Shown: piece by piece, positions 8,677-17,985 of the stretch
Numbering within the stretch: the first letter of the stretch is position 1
Layout: every line of letters begins with the position of its first letter
DNA from: Lachnospiraceae bacterium
GTDB lineage: Bacteria > Bacillota > Clostridia > Lachnospirales > Lachnospiraceae
Assembly: GCA_017525525.1 (NCBI GenBank)
Contig: JAFXSQ010000038.1
Span: 1-43,724 of the forward strand
Direction: 5' to 3'
DNA length: 43,724 nucleotides
Position numbers and translations under genes: made by a program
Notes under the pieces: generated by a model
Seen by the model: only the letters and a program-made list of their open reading frames with translations
Database searches by the model: none
What the model was told of the DNA's origin: nothing

Positions 8677-9963
8677 ATGAGTTTAGCAGTTGAGAAGTTG
8701 GAAGGCAGTTTGGCAAAGCTTACCATAGAGGTACCGGCTGAGGAGCTTGATAAGGCTATCAAGGATGCGTACAACAAGAATAAGCATCGTTTTTCAATCC
8801 CCGGTTTCAGAAAGGGCAAGGTTCCGCAGCATCTCATAGAGAAGATGTACGGTCCGGAGATCTTCTACGAGGATGCGGCTAATGAGCTTATCAACGAGCA
8901 TTATCCCGAAGAGGTTGAGAACTGCGAGGAGGAGATAGTATCTCGTCCCGAGATAGATGTTGAGCAGCTTGAGAAGGGCAAGCCTTTCATTTTCACTGCT
9001 GTTGTTGCATTAAAGCCGGAGATAAAGCTCGGCGAGTACAAGGGCGTTGAGGTTGAGAAGCAGGATACCACTGTTTCTGATGAGGATGTAGACAAGGAGC
9101 TCGAGAGAGTACGCAAGGAAAACGGACGTAAGGTTGATATTACCGACAGGGCTGCAAAGCTTGAAGATGAGGTTAATATCGACTTCGAGGGCTTCATTGA
9201 CGGTGAGGCATTTGAAGGTGGAAAGGGCGAGGGCCACAAGCTCGTGCTCGGCTCACACTCCTTCATCGATACATTTGAGGATCAGATAGTCGGCAAGAAC
9301 ATAGGAGACGAGTTCGATGTAAATGTTACCTTCCCCGAGGAGTATCATGCAGAGAATCTTGCGGGCAAGCCGGCTGTATTCAAGGTTAAGCTCAATGCGA
9401 TAACAGAGACAGAGCTTCCCGAGCTTGATGACGAGTTCGCTGAGGAGGTATCTGAGTTTGATACCTTAGAGGCATACAAGGCTGACATTAAGAAGACGCT
9501 TGAGTTCAGAAAGGAGTCTGCTGCAAAGCGTGCTAAGCAGGAGGCTGCTATAGAGAAGATAGCAGAGGCTGCAGAGGTTGATATCCCCGAGCAGATGATT
9601 AAGTATTATCAGGAGAATATGTTCAACGAGATGACCCAGAACTTAAGATATCAGGGTCTTGATATGAACATGTACCTCAAGATGATGAAGACCTCCAAGG
9701 AGACCATGCTTGAGAATATCAAGCCGGATGCAATCGCGCGCATTAAGAACAGCCTTGCGCTTGATAAGATTGCGGAGCTTGAGGGAATAGTTGCTTCCGA
9801 CGAGGAGGTAGAGGAAGAGATCAAGAAGATGGCCGAGAGCTACATGATGGAGGCTGACAAGCTTAAGGAGATCATGGGCGAGAAGGAAACGGAAAACATC
9901 AAGAAAGAGATTGCTGCAAGAAAGGCGCTTGAGTTTGTAGCAGATAATTGCAAAGAGGTTTAA
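8677..9963 (+). CDS. tig: Trigger factor (ribosome-associated chaperone/PPIase)
   Basis: This 428-residue protein is the trigger factor, which binds nascent chains at the ribosome exit tunnel. The start at ATG 8677 follows AGGAGGA at a standard distance; a TTG at 8653 opens the same frame but lies before the ribosome-binding site. The N-terminal domain has the ribosome-docking signature GFRKGKVP. The central FKBP-type domain (about 150-245) begins DRAAKLEDEVNIDFEGFIDG. The helical C-terminal domain ends in an Asp/Glu/Lys-rich stretch. It is the first gene of an operon with clpX 21 bases downstream. In many Clostridia clpP sits between these two genes; here it does not. Confidence 0.97.
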   Translation: MSLAVEKLEGSLAKLTIEVPAEELDKAIKDAYNKNKHRFSIPGFRKGKVPQHLIEKMYGPEIFYEDAANELINEHYPEEVENCEEEIVSRPEIDVEQLEKGKPFIFTAVVALKPEIKLGEYKGVEVEKQDTTVSDEDVDKELERVRKENGRKVDITDRAAKLEDEVNIDFEGFIDGEAFEGGKGEGHKLVLGSHSFIDTFEDQIVGKNIGDEFDVNVTFPEEYHAENLAGKPAVFKVKLNAITETELPELDDEFAEEVSEFDTLEAYKADIKKTLEFRKESAAKRAKQEAAIEKIAEAAEVDIPEQMIKYYQENMFNEMTQNLRYQGLDMNMYLKMMKTSKETMLENIKPDAIARIKNSLALDKIAELEGIVASDEEVEEEIKKMAESYMMEADKLKEIMGEKETENIKKEIAARKALEFVADNCKEV

Positions 9964-9984
9964 TATAGAAGAGGAAGTGTAAAT

Positions 9985-11277
9985 ATGGCATCTCGAACAG
10001 ATGACAGAAAGAAGATAAGATGTTCCTTCTGCAGTAAGACACAGGAGCAGGTAAGAAAGCTTATAGCAGGACCGAATGTGTTTATATGTGATGAGTGTAT
10101 TGACATATGCTCGGAGATTATTGCGGATGAGTTCGCGGAAGATTTCGATACCGACATAAATCTTATGAAGCCCATGGAGATAAAGGAGTTTCTGGACGAG
10201 TATGTAATAGGACAGGAATTTCCCAAGAAGATGCTCTCTGTGGCTGTTTACAACCACTATAAGAGAATTCTCTCCGAGAAGGATTTCGAGGTTGAGCTCT
10301 CAAAGAGTAATATTCTTATGATCGGACCTACCGGTTCGGGTAAGACATATCTGGCGCAGACCTTGGCAAGGATGCTCAACGTTCCCTTCGCCATTGCCGA
10401 TGCGACCACGCTTACCGAGGCCGGATATGTGGGCGAGGATGTGGAGAATATACTCTTAAAGCTCATTCAGGCCGCTGATTACGACATAGAGCGAGCTCAG
10501 CACGGTATCGTATATATAGACGAGATTGATAAGATAACCAAGAAGAGTGAAAATGTATCGATTACCAGAGATGTTTCGGGTGAGGGTGTACAGCAGGCAC
10601 TCTTGAAGATAATCGAGGGTACGGTTGCATCGGTTCCTCCTCAGGGCGGAAGAAAGCATCCGCAGCAGGAGTTCATGCAGATCGACACCTCAAACATACT
10701 CTTCATATGCGGCGGCGCATTTGAAGGCTTGGAGAAGATAATAGAGAATCGTATCGGTAAGAAGTCCATCGGCTTCGGCGCCGAGGTTGTGGAGCAGAAT
10801 CAGGAGGAGATAGGAGACACCTTGAGAAAGGTGCTGCCGGAAGACCTTATGAAATTCGGGCTTATACCGGAGTTTATAGGACGTGTGCCGGTAACGGTTA
10901 TCTTGGACCAGCTCGACGAGGAGGCTTTGATGAGAATTCTCTCCGAGCCAAAGTCGGCACTGTGCAAGCAGTACAAGAAGCTCTTTGACCTGGACGGTGT
11001 GGAGCTTACCTTTGACGAGGATGCGCTTCGCGCTATGGCCAAGGAGGCTATGGGAAGGAAGACCGGAGCCAGAGGACTTCGTGCCATCATGGAGAGGTGC
11101 GTGTCCGAGCAGATGTACGAGGTTCCCTCGGATGAGTACATAGGCAAGGTTAACATCACCAAGGCTACTGTTGAGGAGGGCGCTGCCCCCGAGATTACCT
11201 ACTTAGATGAGCCGAGAACCAAGAAGGCCGGCTTCCACAGATTTATCAGACACAGAGCAACTGAAGATATAGCGTGA
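9985..11277 (+). CDS. clpX: ClpX, ATP-dependent unfoldase subunit of ClpXP
   Basis: This 430-residue AAA+ unfoldase feeds substrates to ClpP. The N-terminal zinc finger has Cys13, Cys16, Cys35 and Cys38. The Walker A motif is GPTGSGKT (114-121) and Walker B is IVYIDEID (Asp179 and Glu180). The ClpP-docking loop IGF (262-264) is intact, so a ClpP partner is expected elsewhere in the genome even though no clpP is adjacent. The C-terminal small domain ([11 protein letters not shown]) is complete. It is preceded by GAGGAAGTG and lies between tig and ysxC with gaps of about 20 bases. Confidence 0.98.
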   Translation: MASRTDDRKKIRCSFCSKTQEQVRKLIAGPNVFICDECIDICSEIIADEFAEDFDTDINLMKPMEIKEFLDEYVIGQEFPKKMLSVAVYNHYKRILSEKDFEVELSKSNILMIGPTGSGKTYLAQTLARMLNVPFAIADATTLTEAGYVGEDVENILLKLIQAADYDIERAQHGIVYIDEIDKITKKSENVSITRDVSGEGVQQALLKIIEGTVASVPPQGGRKHPQQEFMQIDTSNILFICGGAFEGLEKIIENRIGKKSIGFGAEVVEQNQEEIGDTLRKVLPEDLMKFGLIPEFIGRVPVTVILDQLDEEALMRILSEPKSALCKQYKKLFDLDGVELTFDEDALRAMAKEAMGRKTGARGLRAIMERCVSEQMYEVPSDEYIGKVNITKATVEEGAAPEITYLDEPRTKKAGFHRFIRHRATEDIA

Positions 11278-11296
11278 TAAAACAAGAGTAAATCAT

Positions 11297-11878
11297 ATGA
11301 AGATAAAAACCGCAGAACTTGAAACTGTATGCGGCATAACCAGCAGATTGCCCGCAAATGAGCTACCCGAGATAGCATTTGCGGGCAAATCTAATGTAGG
11401 GAAGTCCTCGCTTATCAACGGCCTGCTTAACCGCAAGGCACTTGCCAGGACTTCGTCTACACCGGGAAAGACGCAGACCATAAACTTCTATAACATCAAT
11501 AAGGAGTTTTATTTTGTTGACCTTCCGGGCTACGGCTATGCCAAGACCTCGCAGGAAACCCGTGCCAAGTGGGGGAAGATGATAGAAAGGTACCTTAACG
11601 GCTCGGATCAGCTCAGACTTATCTTCCTGTTGATAGACATAAGGCACGAGCCCGGTGATAACGACAAGCAGATGTATGACTGGGTGAAGGCTGCGGGCTT
11701 TGAACCGGTTATCATCGCAACCAAGCTTGACAAGATCAAGCGCAGCCAGCTCTTAAAGCAGCTGACACTTATAAGAAAGACGCTCGGCGCCCCCGAGGAT
11801 GTGATCATGATCCCGTTCTCCGCGCAGACCAAGCAGGGAAGGGATGAAATCTGGGCAACGATAGAAGAGAAGCTGTAG
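11297..11878 (+). CDS. ysxC: Ribosome-assembly GTPase YsxC/EngB
   Basis: This 193-residue GTPase of the TrmE-Era-EngA-EngB-Septin family is needed for 50S subunit maturation. The G1 loop is GKSNVGKS (30-37). The switch-I region has SSTPGKTQTINFY, G3 is DLPGYGYAK and G4 is TKLDK. Its length matches the family. It is the last gene of the tig-clpX unit and is followed by an intrinsic terminator. In related genomes a lon gene often lies between clpX and ysxC; it is absent here. Confidence 0.96.
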   Translation: MKIKTAELETVCGITSRLPANELPEIAFAGKSNVGKSSLINGLLNRKALARTSSTPGKTQTINFYNINKEFYFVDLPGYGYAKTSQETRAKWGKMIERYLNGSDQLRLIFLLIDIRHEPGDNDKQMYDWVKAAGFEPVIIATKLDKIKRSQLLKQLTLIRKTLGAPEDVIMIPFSAQTKQGRDEIWATIEEKL

Positions 11879-11900
11879 AAAAAAGACACTTTATATAAAG

Positions 11901-11944
11901 AAAAGTGCAGGGCTTGTATTATGAAAACACCCTGCACTTTTTTT
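11901..11944 (+). terminator. Intrinsic terminator of the tig-clpX-ysxC operon
   Basis: A perfect 12-bp stem (11901-11912 with 11930-11941) followed by a T run. Confidence 0.88.
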
Positions 11945-12029
11945 CGGAAAGCTGTGAAGCTGTCGCGATATCATAGTGGGGGGCGTTGATATTATCCCAT
12001 AGGTATGGTTATTTGTGTGATTTTAGTGC

Positions 12030-12058
12030 TTTTCAAAACAAACTGCGAGGAGTATAAT
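12030..12058 (+). promoter_or_regulatory. Promoter of the binding protein/diguanylate cyclase operon
   Basis: TTTTCA (12030-12035), a 17-base spacer and TATAAT (12053-12058). The leader contains a hairpin, ATATGAC/GTCATAT, just before a weak GAGG ribosome-binding site. No c-di-GMP riboswitch motif is visible in it. Confidence 0.6.
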
Positions 12059-12121
12059 ATATCCGTTAACTTTTTATAAAAAATATGACGTGTACCGGTC
12101 ATATAGCGAGGTCGAGTTAGT

Positions 12122-13243
12122 ATGAAGATGACAACATTTTGTAAAAGGATGATCAAAACTTTTTCAACACTGTTTCTTAGTTTTATGATATGCATTTCTA
12201 TGTTTTTTTTATCTGGCTGTGCGGGCAAGCCTGCCTCGGGTACCTCAACGGATAATGATTCTGAAGCGAATGCGGTAACCGAGGATGAAGCTGTGCGTAA
12301 TGCGGTGGATTTCAATCATGCCTTGGATGATTATCAGCCGAAAAAGGATCATTACAGCTTCTATTTTACCTATAAGACTGTCCATCCCTGGTGGGATGCT
12401 GTTGCTCTTGGCATGGAGGATGCTCAAAGACAGTTTCATGATAAGGGGATAACCGTAACTTATGAGTATATGGCTCCAAACGGGGCTTCGGCTGTAGACC
12501 AGATCCAGAGACTTGCCAGGGCAGAGGAAGGCGGTTTCGATGTGATCGGTGTCGACGTTGCGGATGAGAATGTCATATCTCCGATACTTGATAAGATGGT
12601 TGATGAAGGGTATAAGGTGATGACCTTTTCGAGTTCCGATGCTTCAGAGGAGTGTAAAAGGATAGCCTATGTCGGAAATACGCACAACTATCAGGACGGA
12701 GCAGACCTTACAGAAGCTTTGTGCAAGAAGCTTGACTATAAGGGAAAGGTTGCGGTACTTGTAGGAAGTGTAGGTGCACCATGCCATGAAGACAGAGCAA
12801 GAGGAGCCAGGGATACATTTGCGAAGTATAAAGATATGGAAGTGGTGGCGGTAGAGTATGATATGGATTCTGTCGATAAAGCACATGATCTTACGATGAA
12901 GATCTTGGAGGAGTATCCCGATCTCGACGGGATAGTCTGCTGTAATATGAGTAATCCTGTCGGTGCAGCCAGGGCGATAACCGAGAAGGGGAGCAAAACC
13001 GTGATCGTGGGCATGGATCATGACAAGGAGGCTCTTCATTATCTGAGAGATGGAGTTATATATTGTCTCGGAGTACAGGATTGTTATTCGATGGGTTTTG
13101 ATACGATAGACATAGCAGTCAAGATCGCGGACGGAAATATGCCGGGTGAGCTCTTTGAAGAGAAGACGAATGAGATCACAACGATCATTTATCAGAAGGA
13201 TGCTGAGGCTATGCTTGAGATTCTGTATGGAGAATTATCATGA
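12122..13243 (+). CDS. Lipoprotein solute-binding protein, ribose/sugar type (Peripla_BP_4-like)
   Basis: This 373-residue membrane-anchored binding protein has an N-terminal hydrophobic signal with lipobox LSGC (Cys33). It then has a type-I periplasmic-binding fold of the sugar-binding class. The signs are: an opening strand after VHPWWDAVALGMEDAQRQF; GFDVIGVDVADENVISPILDKMVDEGYKV; a GKVAVLVG strand; GARDTFAKY; and DLDGIVCCNMSNPVGAARAI followed by TVIVGMDHDKEAL. No permease or ATPase genes are adjacent. Instead its stop overlaps the start of a membrane diguanylate cyclase by four bases (ATGA), so a sensory rather than a transport job is likely. The ligand is unknown; a sugar is the first guess from the fold and the glucosidase downstream. 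Confidence 0.85.
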   Translation: MKMTTFCKRMIKTFSTLFLSFMICISMFFLSGCAGKPASGTSTDNDSEANAVTEDEAVRNAVDFNHALDDYQPKKDHYSFYFTYKTVHPWWDAVALGMEDAQRQFHDKGITVTYEYMAPNGASAVDQIQRLARAEEGGFDVIGVDVADENVISPILDKMVDEGYKVMTFSSSDASEECKRIAYVGNTHNYQDGADLTEALCKKLDYKGKVAVLVGSVGAPCHEDRARGARDTFAKYKDMEVVAVEYDMDSVDKAHDLTMKILEEYPDLDGIVCCNMSNPVGAARAITEKGSKTVIVGMDHDKEALHYLRDGVIYCLGVQDCYSMGFDTIDIAVKIADGNMPGELFEEKTNEITTIIYQKDAEAMLEILYGELS

Positions 13244-14739
13244 TGAAAAAGAGCGGGATAAGTAAAAAAACATTTGTTATGACTGCAACCATAGGAAGCG
13301 TTCTGATCATGGCTTCGCTTATCGTGTTATCTTTCCTGGCTTCACGGCAGACGATTTCGGCGACAAATGATGCTGTTTCACAGGTGAGCTCTTTCTACCT
13401 TGAGGCTATGGCGGACCGCCGTGCGAAGACGATCACGAACCTTATCGAGAACAACTTTGACTATATGCAGAGGGCAATAGACATCTTAGAGGATGAAGAT
13501 ATCAAAACTCAGGAAGAGTTAAGAGACTCGATAGGTATGATGAAGACACTCCTTTCCCTAAGCAGGTTTGCTTTGGTGGATGAGGATAACATAGTCTACA
13601 CACAGTATACCACCTACACGGGCGGAAGCCGTCATGAGTTCCTGCTTCAGGAGAAGATGGACAAAAGGAGCATAAGTACCGTATCGATCTATGGTTCGTC
13701 CAAGCAGCTTTGTCTTGCTATTCCGGTTCATTTTAAAGCACTGGGAAAGAACTTCAAGGCCTGTTTTGTCCAGATAGATATAAAGGATATCGTGGATCTG
13801 CTTGCATTTGATGATCCCGGAAGGACGAACTACGGTTTATATTCCAAAAGCGGTGAAAATCTCTCGGGAACCGAACTCGGGCCGGTGATAGGTCCGCATA
13901 ACCTGTTGGATACGCTGAAGAAATATGTATCGGATAATGTATGGCATGGGATAATAGATGATTTCATTAACGATAAGGAGGGAAGTCTGACCTTTGTTTC
14001 GGATGGGGCGGAGGAGTCTCTGAGTTATGTTCCGGTTCCGGAGATGGGCTGGGAACTGGTGGTTCTGATCCGAGAGAGCGTAATCCACGATCAGATCCGC
14101 GAGATAAGTGATAAGAATCTTGCCATAAGTAAATTCCAGATCATTTTCACTCTGGTGCTTATGTTTGTCTTTGCAACCATATTGCTGCTTCAGTTGAGAA
14201 AGATCGCTAAGAACAAGATCGAGGCCGAGCAGGAGCACAGCAGGAATCTTCACAGTATGGCCAACACGGATTCTATGACCGGAGTGAGGAATAAGCATGC
14301 TTACCTTGCAAAGGAGGCTGAGTTTAACGCGAAGATCAAAGGGAAGGAAATCGATAAGCTGGCGGTGGTGGTATGCGACATCAACGGCTTAAAGCATGTG
14401 AATGATACTTTAGGGCATGAAGCCGGTGATCAGCTTATCAAGGATGCGAGTGCGATGATCTGTGATCACTTCACTCACGGAAGTGTATTCAGGACGGGCG
14501 GAGATGAGTTCGTGGTTTTGCTGCAGGACAGGGGCTACGATGAGATGACGGAAGTAGTGGAGACGTTCAATCAGGAGACGGAAGCTCATATCAGTGAGGA
14601 TAAAGTAGTAGTGTCAATCGGTTATTCAATGCTCACAGAGGGAGACAAGCAGCTCAGCGATGTATTTGCAAGAGCGGATCAGATGATGTATGAGCGCAAG
14701 AAAGAGCTCAAGAGCATGGGAGCGAAAACAAGAGATTAG
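13240..14739 (+). CDS. Membrane sensor diguanylate cyclase (GGDEF)
   Basis: This 499-residue enzyme is predicted to make cyclic di-GMP in response to an extracytoplasmic signal. It has a transmembrane helix at about 13-36 and an extracytoplasmic sensor of about 260 residues (Cache-like by layout). A second transmembrane helix lies at 299-320. A short linker leads to a GGDEF domain with the signature RTGGDEF (420-424), the metal Asp in VVCDINGLKHVND, and NDTLGHEAGD. The stretch before GGDEF has no RxxD inhibitory site where one would be expected, so product inhibition through that site is unlikely. The start is translationally coupled to the binding-protein gene, as in LuxP/LuxQ-like arrangements where a binding protein presents ligand to a membrane sensor. 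Confidence 0.92.
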   Translation: MMKKSGISKKTFVMTATIGSVLIMASLIVLSFLASRQTISATNDAVSQVSSFYLEAMADRRAKTITNLIENNFDYMQRAIDILEDEDIKTQEELRDSIGMMKTLLSLSRFALVDEDNIVYTQYTTYTGGSRHEFLLQEKMDKRSISTVSIYGSSKQLCLAIPVHFKALGKNFKACFVQIDIKDIVDLLAFDDPGRTNYGLYSKSGENLSGTELGPVIGPHNLLDTLKKYVSDNVWHGIIDDFINDKEGSLTFVSDGAEESLSYVPVPEMGWELVVLIRESVIHDQIREISDKNLAISKFQIIFTLVLMFVFATILLLQLRKIAKNKIEAEQEHSRNLHSMANTDSMTGVRNKHAYLAKEAEFNAKIKGKEIDKLAVVVCDINGLKHVNDTLGHEAGDQLIKDASAMICDHFTHGSVFRTGGDEFVVLLQDRGYDEMTEVVETFNQETEAHISEDKVVVSIGYSMLTEGDKQLSDVFARADQMMYERKKELKSMGAKTRD

Positions 14740-14784
14740 TATGCATGATACAGACATGTATCGGATGAGGAGATATGATAAGCT

Positions 14785-16491
14785 ATGAAGGGGGATACTT
14801 CGCTTCGGTGGTGGCAGAAGACCATAGCATATGAGATATATGTAAACAGCTTTCAGGATTCAGACGGTGACGGCTATGGTGACTTAAACGGCATAAGGTC
14901 AAGGCTCGAACACTTGGAGAGTCTCGGAGTCGGTGCGATCTGGCTTACGCCGGTGTACGCTTCGCCCATGGTGGACAACGGTTATGATGTTGCGGATTAC
15001 TATCATATCAATCCGCGATACGGGACCATGGAGGAGATGGAGGCTCTTATAAAGGAGGCAGGAGACAGGGGCATAAGGATAGTGATGGATCTCGTCTTCA
15101 ATCATACATCGGACAAATGTGTTTGGTTCACGGAGTCTGAAAAGAGTGCCGGTAACGAATATAGTGACTGGTACATCTGGAAGGATGCCGAGCCGGACGG
15201 CGGAGCACCGAATAACTGGAGGAGCATATTCGGAGGCTCGGCCTGGGAATGGTCGGAAAGTAGGCAGCAGTACTATCTTCATACATTTGCCAAGGAACAG
15301 CCTGACTTAAACTGGGAGAATCCCAAGGTTCGTGAGGAGCTCTATAATGTTGCGTTATTCTGGCTTGACAAGGGTGTCGGGGGCTTCAGGATGGATGCTA
15401 TACCGTACATCAAGAAACCGGCCGGATTTCCCGGAGGCGAGGCAGACGAAGTGGACGGAATGACCGGAATACATGAAATGACGGCAAATACCCCCGGTAT
15501 CCTGGATTTCCTGAACGAATTCAAGCAGAGGGTGACCGCGGGAAGAGATATATTTACTGTCGGTGAGGCAAACGGTGTCACTCCCGCAGACCTTCAACGC
15601 TGGGTGGGAAGAGACGGTGTGTTCGACATGATCTTTGAATTCAGTCATGTGAATCTCGACTTCCAAAGCGACGAAATATGGTGCAGGACAAAGAAATGGA
15701 CCTTGAGGGATCTTAAAGAGGCGATAACAGCCAGTCAGAAAGCGACTGAGGAAAACGGATGGTATCCGATATTCTTCGAGAACCACGACAAGGAGCGTTC
15801 TATAGAACACTATTTCCCAAAGAATGCGGATCCGGTAAAGGCAGGCAAGGCGCTTGCTACGGTCTTGCTCATGCTCAGAGGCACTCCCTTTATATATCAG
15901 GGCGAGGAGCTCGGCATGACCAATGTGCGCTGGCCTTCCATAGATGATTACAATGATATCAACTCGGTAAGCCAGTATAATATAGCGCTTCAGAACGGGC
16001 TTTCAGAGAAGGAAGCGTTGGAGTGTGTGTACCGCTTCAGTCGTGACAACGCGAGGACTCCCATGCAGTGGGATACCACGGAGTATGCAGGCTTTACGAC
16101 AGGCACACCCTGGCTTCCGGTGAATGAAAACTATCAGACGGTGAATGCAGAGACGGAAGCTTTAGACGAGGCTTCAGTCCTCTCGTGGTATAAGAGGCTT
16201 GCACGCTTCAGGAAGGAGCATGCGGCTTTAGTTTACGGCACTTATACGGAGGTGCTTAATGACAGAGAGGATGTATATGCCTTCGTGAGGGAGGACGGTG
16301 AAGAGAAGCTTTTGATCGCAGTGAACTTCAGCGGTGAGGAAGCGGAATATGACATAACATCGACGGGAGCAGGAGAGACAGAGGAGATACTGATAAGCAG
16401 TTATGGGGATGACGATGACCGGGGAGGAGCGATGCTGGAAAGGCTCAGACCTTACGAGGCAGTGGTTTTAAGGATAGCAAATGAGGTTTAG
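14785..16491 (+). CDS. GH13 alpha-glucosidase (oligo-1,6-glucosidase type)
   Basis: This 568-residue cytoplasmic glycosidase has no signal peptide. The four GH13 regions are visible: DLVFNHTSDK; GFRMDAI with nucleophile Asp204; VGEANG with acid/base Glu261; and FENHDKE with Asp335. The QPDLNWENP motif is typical of the alpha-glucosidase/oligo-1,6-glucosidase subfamily (GH13_31). Likely substrates are isomaltose-type or maltose-type oligosaccharides. Exact specificity, including trehalose-6-phosphate or sucrose, cannot be settled by eye. It starts 45 bases after the diguanylate cyclase, with GAGGAG upstream and no terminator between them. It therefore probably belongs to the same transcript and may act on the sugar sensed by the two genes before it. 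Confidence 0.9.
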   Translation: MKGDTSLRWWQKTIAYEIYVNSFQDSDGDGYGDLNGIRSRLEHLESLGVGAIWLTPVYASPMVDNGYDVADYYHINPRYGTMEEMEALIKEAGDRGIRIVMDLVFNHTSDKCVWFTESEKSAGNEYSDWYIWKDAEPDGGAPNNWRSIFGGSAWEWSESRQQYYLHTFAKEQPDLNWENPKVREELYNVALFWLDKGVGGFRMDAIPYIKKPAGFPGGEADEVDGMTGIHEMTANTPGILDFLNEFKQRVTAGRDIFTVGEANGVTPADLQRWVGRDGVFDMIFEFSHVNLDFQSDEIWCRTKKWTLRDLKEAITASQKATEENGWYPIFFENHDKERSIEHYFPKNADPVKAGKALATVLLMLRGTPFIYQGEELGMTNVRWPSIDDYNDINSVSQYNIALQNGLSEKEALECVYRFSRDNARTPMQWDTTEYAGFTTGTPWLPVNENYQTVNAETEALDEASVLSWYKRLARFRKEHAALVYGTYTEVLNDREDVYAFVREDGEEKLLIAVNFSGEEAEYDITSTGAGETEEILISSYGDDDDRGGAMLERLRPYEAVVLRIANEV

Positions 16492-16499
16492 ATCGGTTT

Positions 16500-16658
16500 A
16501 TGAGTGAGAGCAGGCGGACCCTGTAGGCGCTTGCACTTGTCGTTGCGCTTGTTTTGTCGGTTCTCCTTATATTTTTAAGAAACAGGATTCGTTATAAAGC
16601 AGCGGTTAAAATGTATATGAAGAATCTCAGTGTCAGGGCAGATAATAACCAGGTGTAG
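16500..16658 (+). pseudogene. Small membrane protein interrupted by an in-frame stop
   Basis: An ATG at 16500 opens a frame reading MSESRRTL, then TAG (16524-16526). After that comes a clear transmembrane stretch (ALALVVALVLSVLLIFL), a basic RNRIRYKAA segment and a stop at 16656. The hydrophobic-then-basic pattern suggests a real single-span protein of about 52 residues inactivated by one nonsense change. No family is recognised. The alternative is that only a downstream TTG-started peptide is made, or that this is chance. Confidence 0.4.
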
Positions 16659-16742
16659 GGATTGCTCGATATGAAAATAACTTAGGCAATTTTGCGCACT
16701 GTCATATGTTAAAGTCGCATCATAAAAAGGAGAAAACAATTA

Positions 16743-17744
16743 ATGGGTTACGAGTATGTTTTTTTGATCGCAAACGAGAATAATGATAATTCAAAGGACA
16801 GAGACTATAAGAGAAGTGCGCCGGCGGATTATGAGTATACTCAGGAGAGTATGAAGAAGGTTTTTGCAACACTGAACCCAAAGAGAAAATGCGATATAGC
16901 CAAGGCTGATTATCAGAAGGCGTCAATGCCGGATCTTCAGGCATTGAGGGATATCGTCAGGGCTATAGAGGACTTCTATAACAGTTATTTTGCTTATGAC
17001 GGCCGGTTGGTCGAAGATATTATCAACGGTAATAAGGTTAAGATCAGGTTTTTCCTTCATGTGGGAGCCAGGGGAGAGTACGGAGATTATGATAATGAGC
17101 GGGAAATTCGGATTTTCTGCAGAAACCTTCCCGGAGGTGTGAGCTTTAGTGAAAAGCTTTCAACGATTTCAGGAATATTGAAGGAGAATAACGTGGATAC
17201 TGAGGTATGGTTTAGGATGAGCCTCACATTTAGTCTGGCTCATGAACTATATCATCTGTTTCACAGATTTGATTTTAACAGCATAGGAAAGAAGATAGCT
17301 GATGGTATTGTTAATGATATCCTAAAGGAAGTATTTGCGGAAAGCTTTGCCTGTGCATTTCTCAGCGATTATCTGCACAGGAATTATCCGGGTGTAGAAA
17401 ATGTGATCAGAAATAATATTGTTCATTACGATGGTGGAAGCATGGTATTATTCGGTCTAGGAAGAAAGGGGTTGCTGAAGGAATTCTATTCCAAAGAAGA
17501 GATAGACAAGGATAATAATGATTATCGGACGAAGCTTTCGAACCATACTGCTCTGAAACGTGATCCCGGAAACAGAGGCCTGTCTACTGCAGATTATGCC
17601 GGCGGTTTTAAGCTGAAAGGTGCATTTACGGATGGAAATAAGGGGGTGACTTCGCCGGATTACAAGAAGGCTTATGATAACATGCTAAACGGCAACAGTG
17701 CTCAGGCGCTTTATGACCTGATTGAGTTACAGCTGTTTCATTGA
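16743..17744 (+). CDS. HExxH metallopeptidase-like protein (ImmA/IrrE-like gluzincin motif)
   Basis: I do not recognise this 333-residue protein at full length. At about 160-200 it has TFSLAHELYHLFHRF, an HExxH zinc site, followed by EVFAESFACAFL, which supplies the downstream Glu in the arrangement seen in ImmA/IrrE-type zinc peptidases. The N-terminal ~150 residues and the C-terminal ~100 are unassigned. There is no signal peptide, helix-turn-helix or membrane segment, so it is probably cytoplasmic. The ribosome-binding site AAAAGGAG precedes the ATG at a good distance. The usual Xre-type repressor partner of ImmA is not adjacent. The genes on both sides are decayed fragments, which suggests a remnant accessory island. 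It could be a stress or phage-response protease; that is inference. Confidence 0.6.
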   Translation: MGYEYVFLIANENNDNSKDRDYKRSAPADYEYTQESMKKVFATLNPKRKCDIAKADYQKASMPDLQALRDIVRAIEDFYNSYFAYDGRLVEDIINGNKVKIRFFLHVGARGEYGDYDNEREIRIFCRNLPGGVSFSEKLSTISGILKENNVDTEVWFRMSLTFSLAHELYHLFHRFDFNSIGKKIADGIVNDILKEVFAESFACAFLSDYLHRNYPGVENVIRNNIVHYDGGSMVLFGLGRKGLLKEFYSKEEIDKDNNDYRTKLSNHTALKRDPGNRGLSTADYAGGFKLKGAFTDGNKGVTSPDYKKAYDNMLNGNSAQALYDLIELQLFH

Positions 17745-17774
17745 GCTATGAGATGATCATTTGATCATGAATAA

Positions 17775-17985
17775 TACTTACTTGCCGATGTGCTGTATAA
17801 TGACAGGAAAAACTTTAATCCGCTTGAGTATAAGCTTCAGCATCCGGTAATGATTAGCGGGAATCAACTGGGGACTTCCGGTAGGGCTCGGGATCTTCGC
17901 CGGGATAATAGTTGCAACATGGGGCATAGCCTGTGTATTAAGGCTGGTCAACAATAAGGTATCCGGGGCGGGAAAGGACTTATAA
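17775..17985 (+). pseudogene. Decayed fragment of a membrane protein
   Basis: One frame from 17775 reads LYNDRKNFNPLEYKLQHPVM. At about 17860 the plausible protein continues in another frame as GINWGLPVGLGIFAGIIVAT and on to a stop at 17983-17985, giving a glycine-rich transmembrane helix and a basic tail. Neither frame has a start codon with a ribosome-binding site. This looks like the frameshifted 3' end of a lost membrane protein gene. Family unknown. Confidence 0.35.

Noticed and set aside
12059-12121. A c-di-GMP riboswitch before the diguanylate cyclase operon
   Set aside because: Only one simple hairpin is present; the conserved class I or II sequences are not seen.
12122-13243. A LuxP-type AI-2 receptor, given luxS in the same window
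   Set aside because: luxS is 10 kb away in a separate unit, and sugar-binding proteins of this fold are far more common. No AI-2-specific residues could be assigned by eye.
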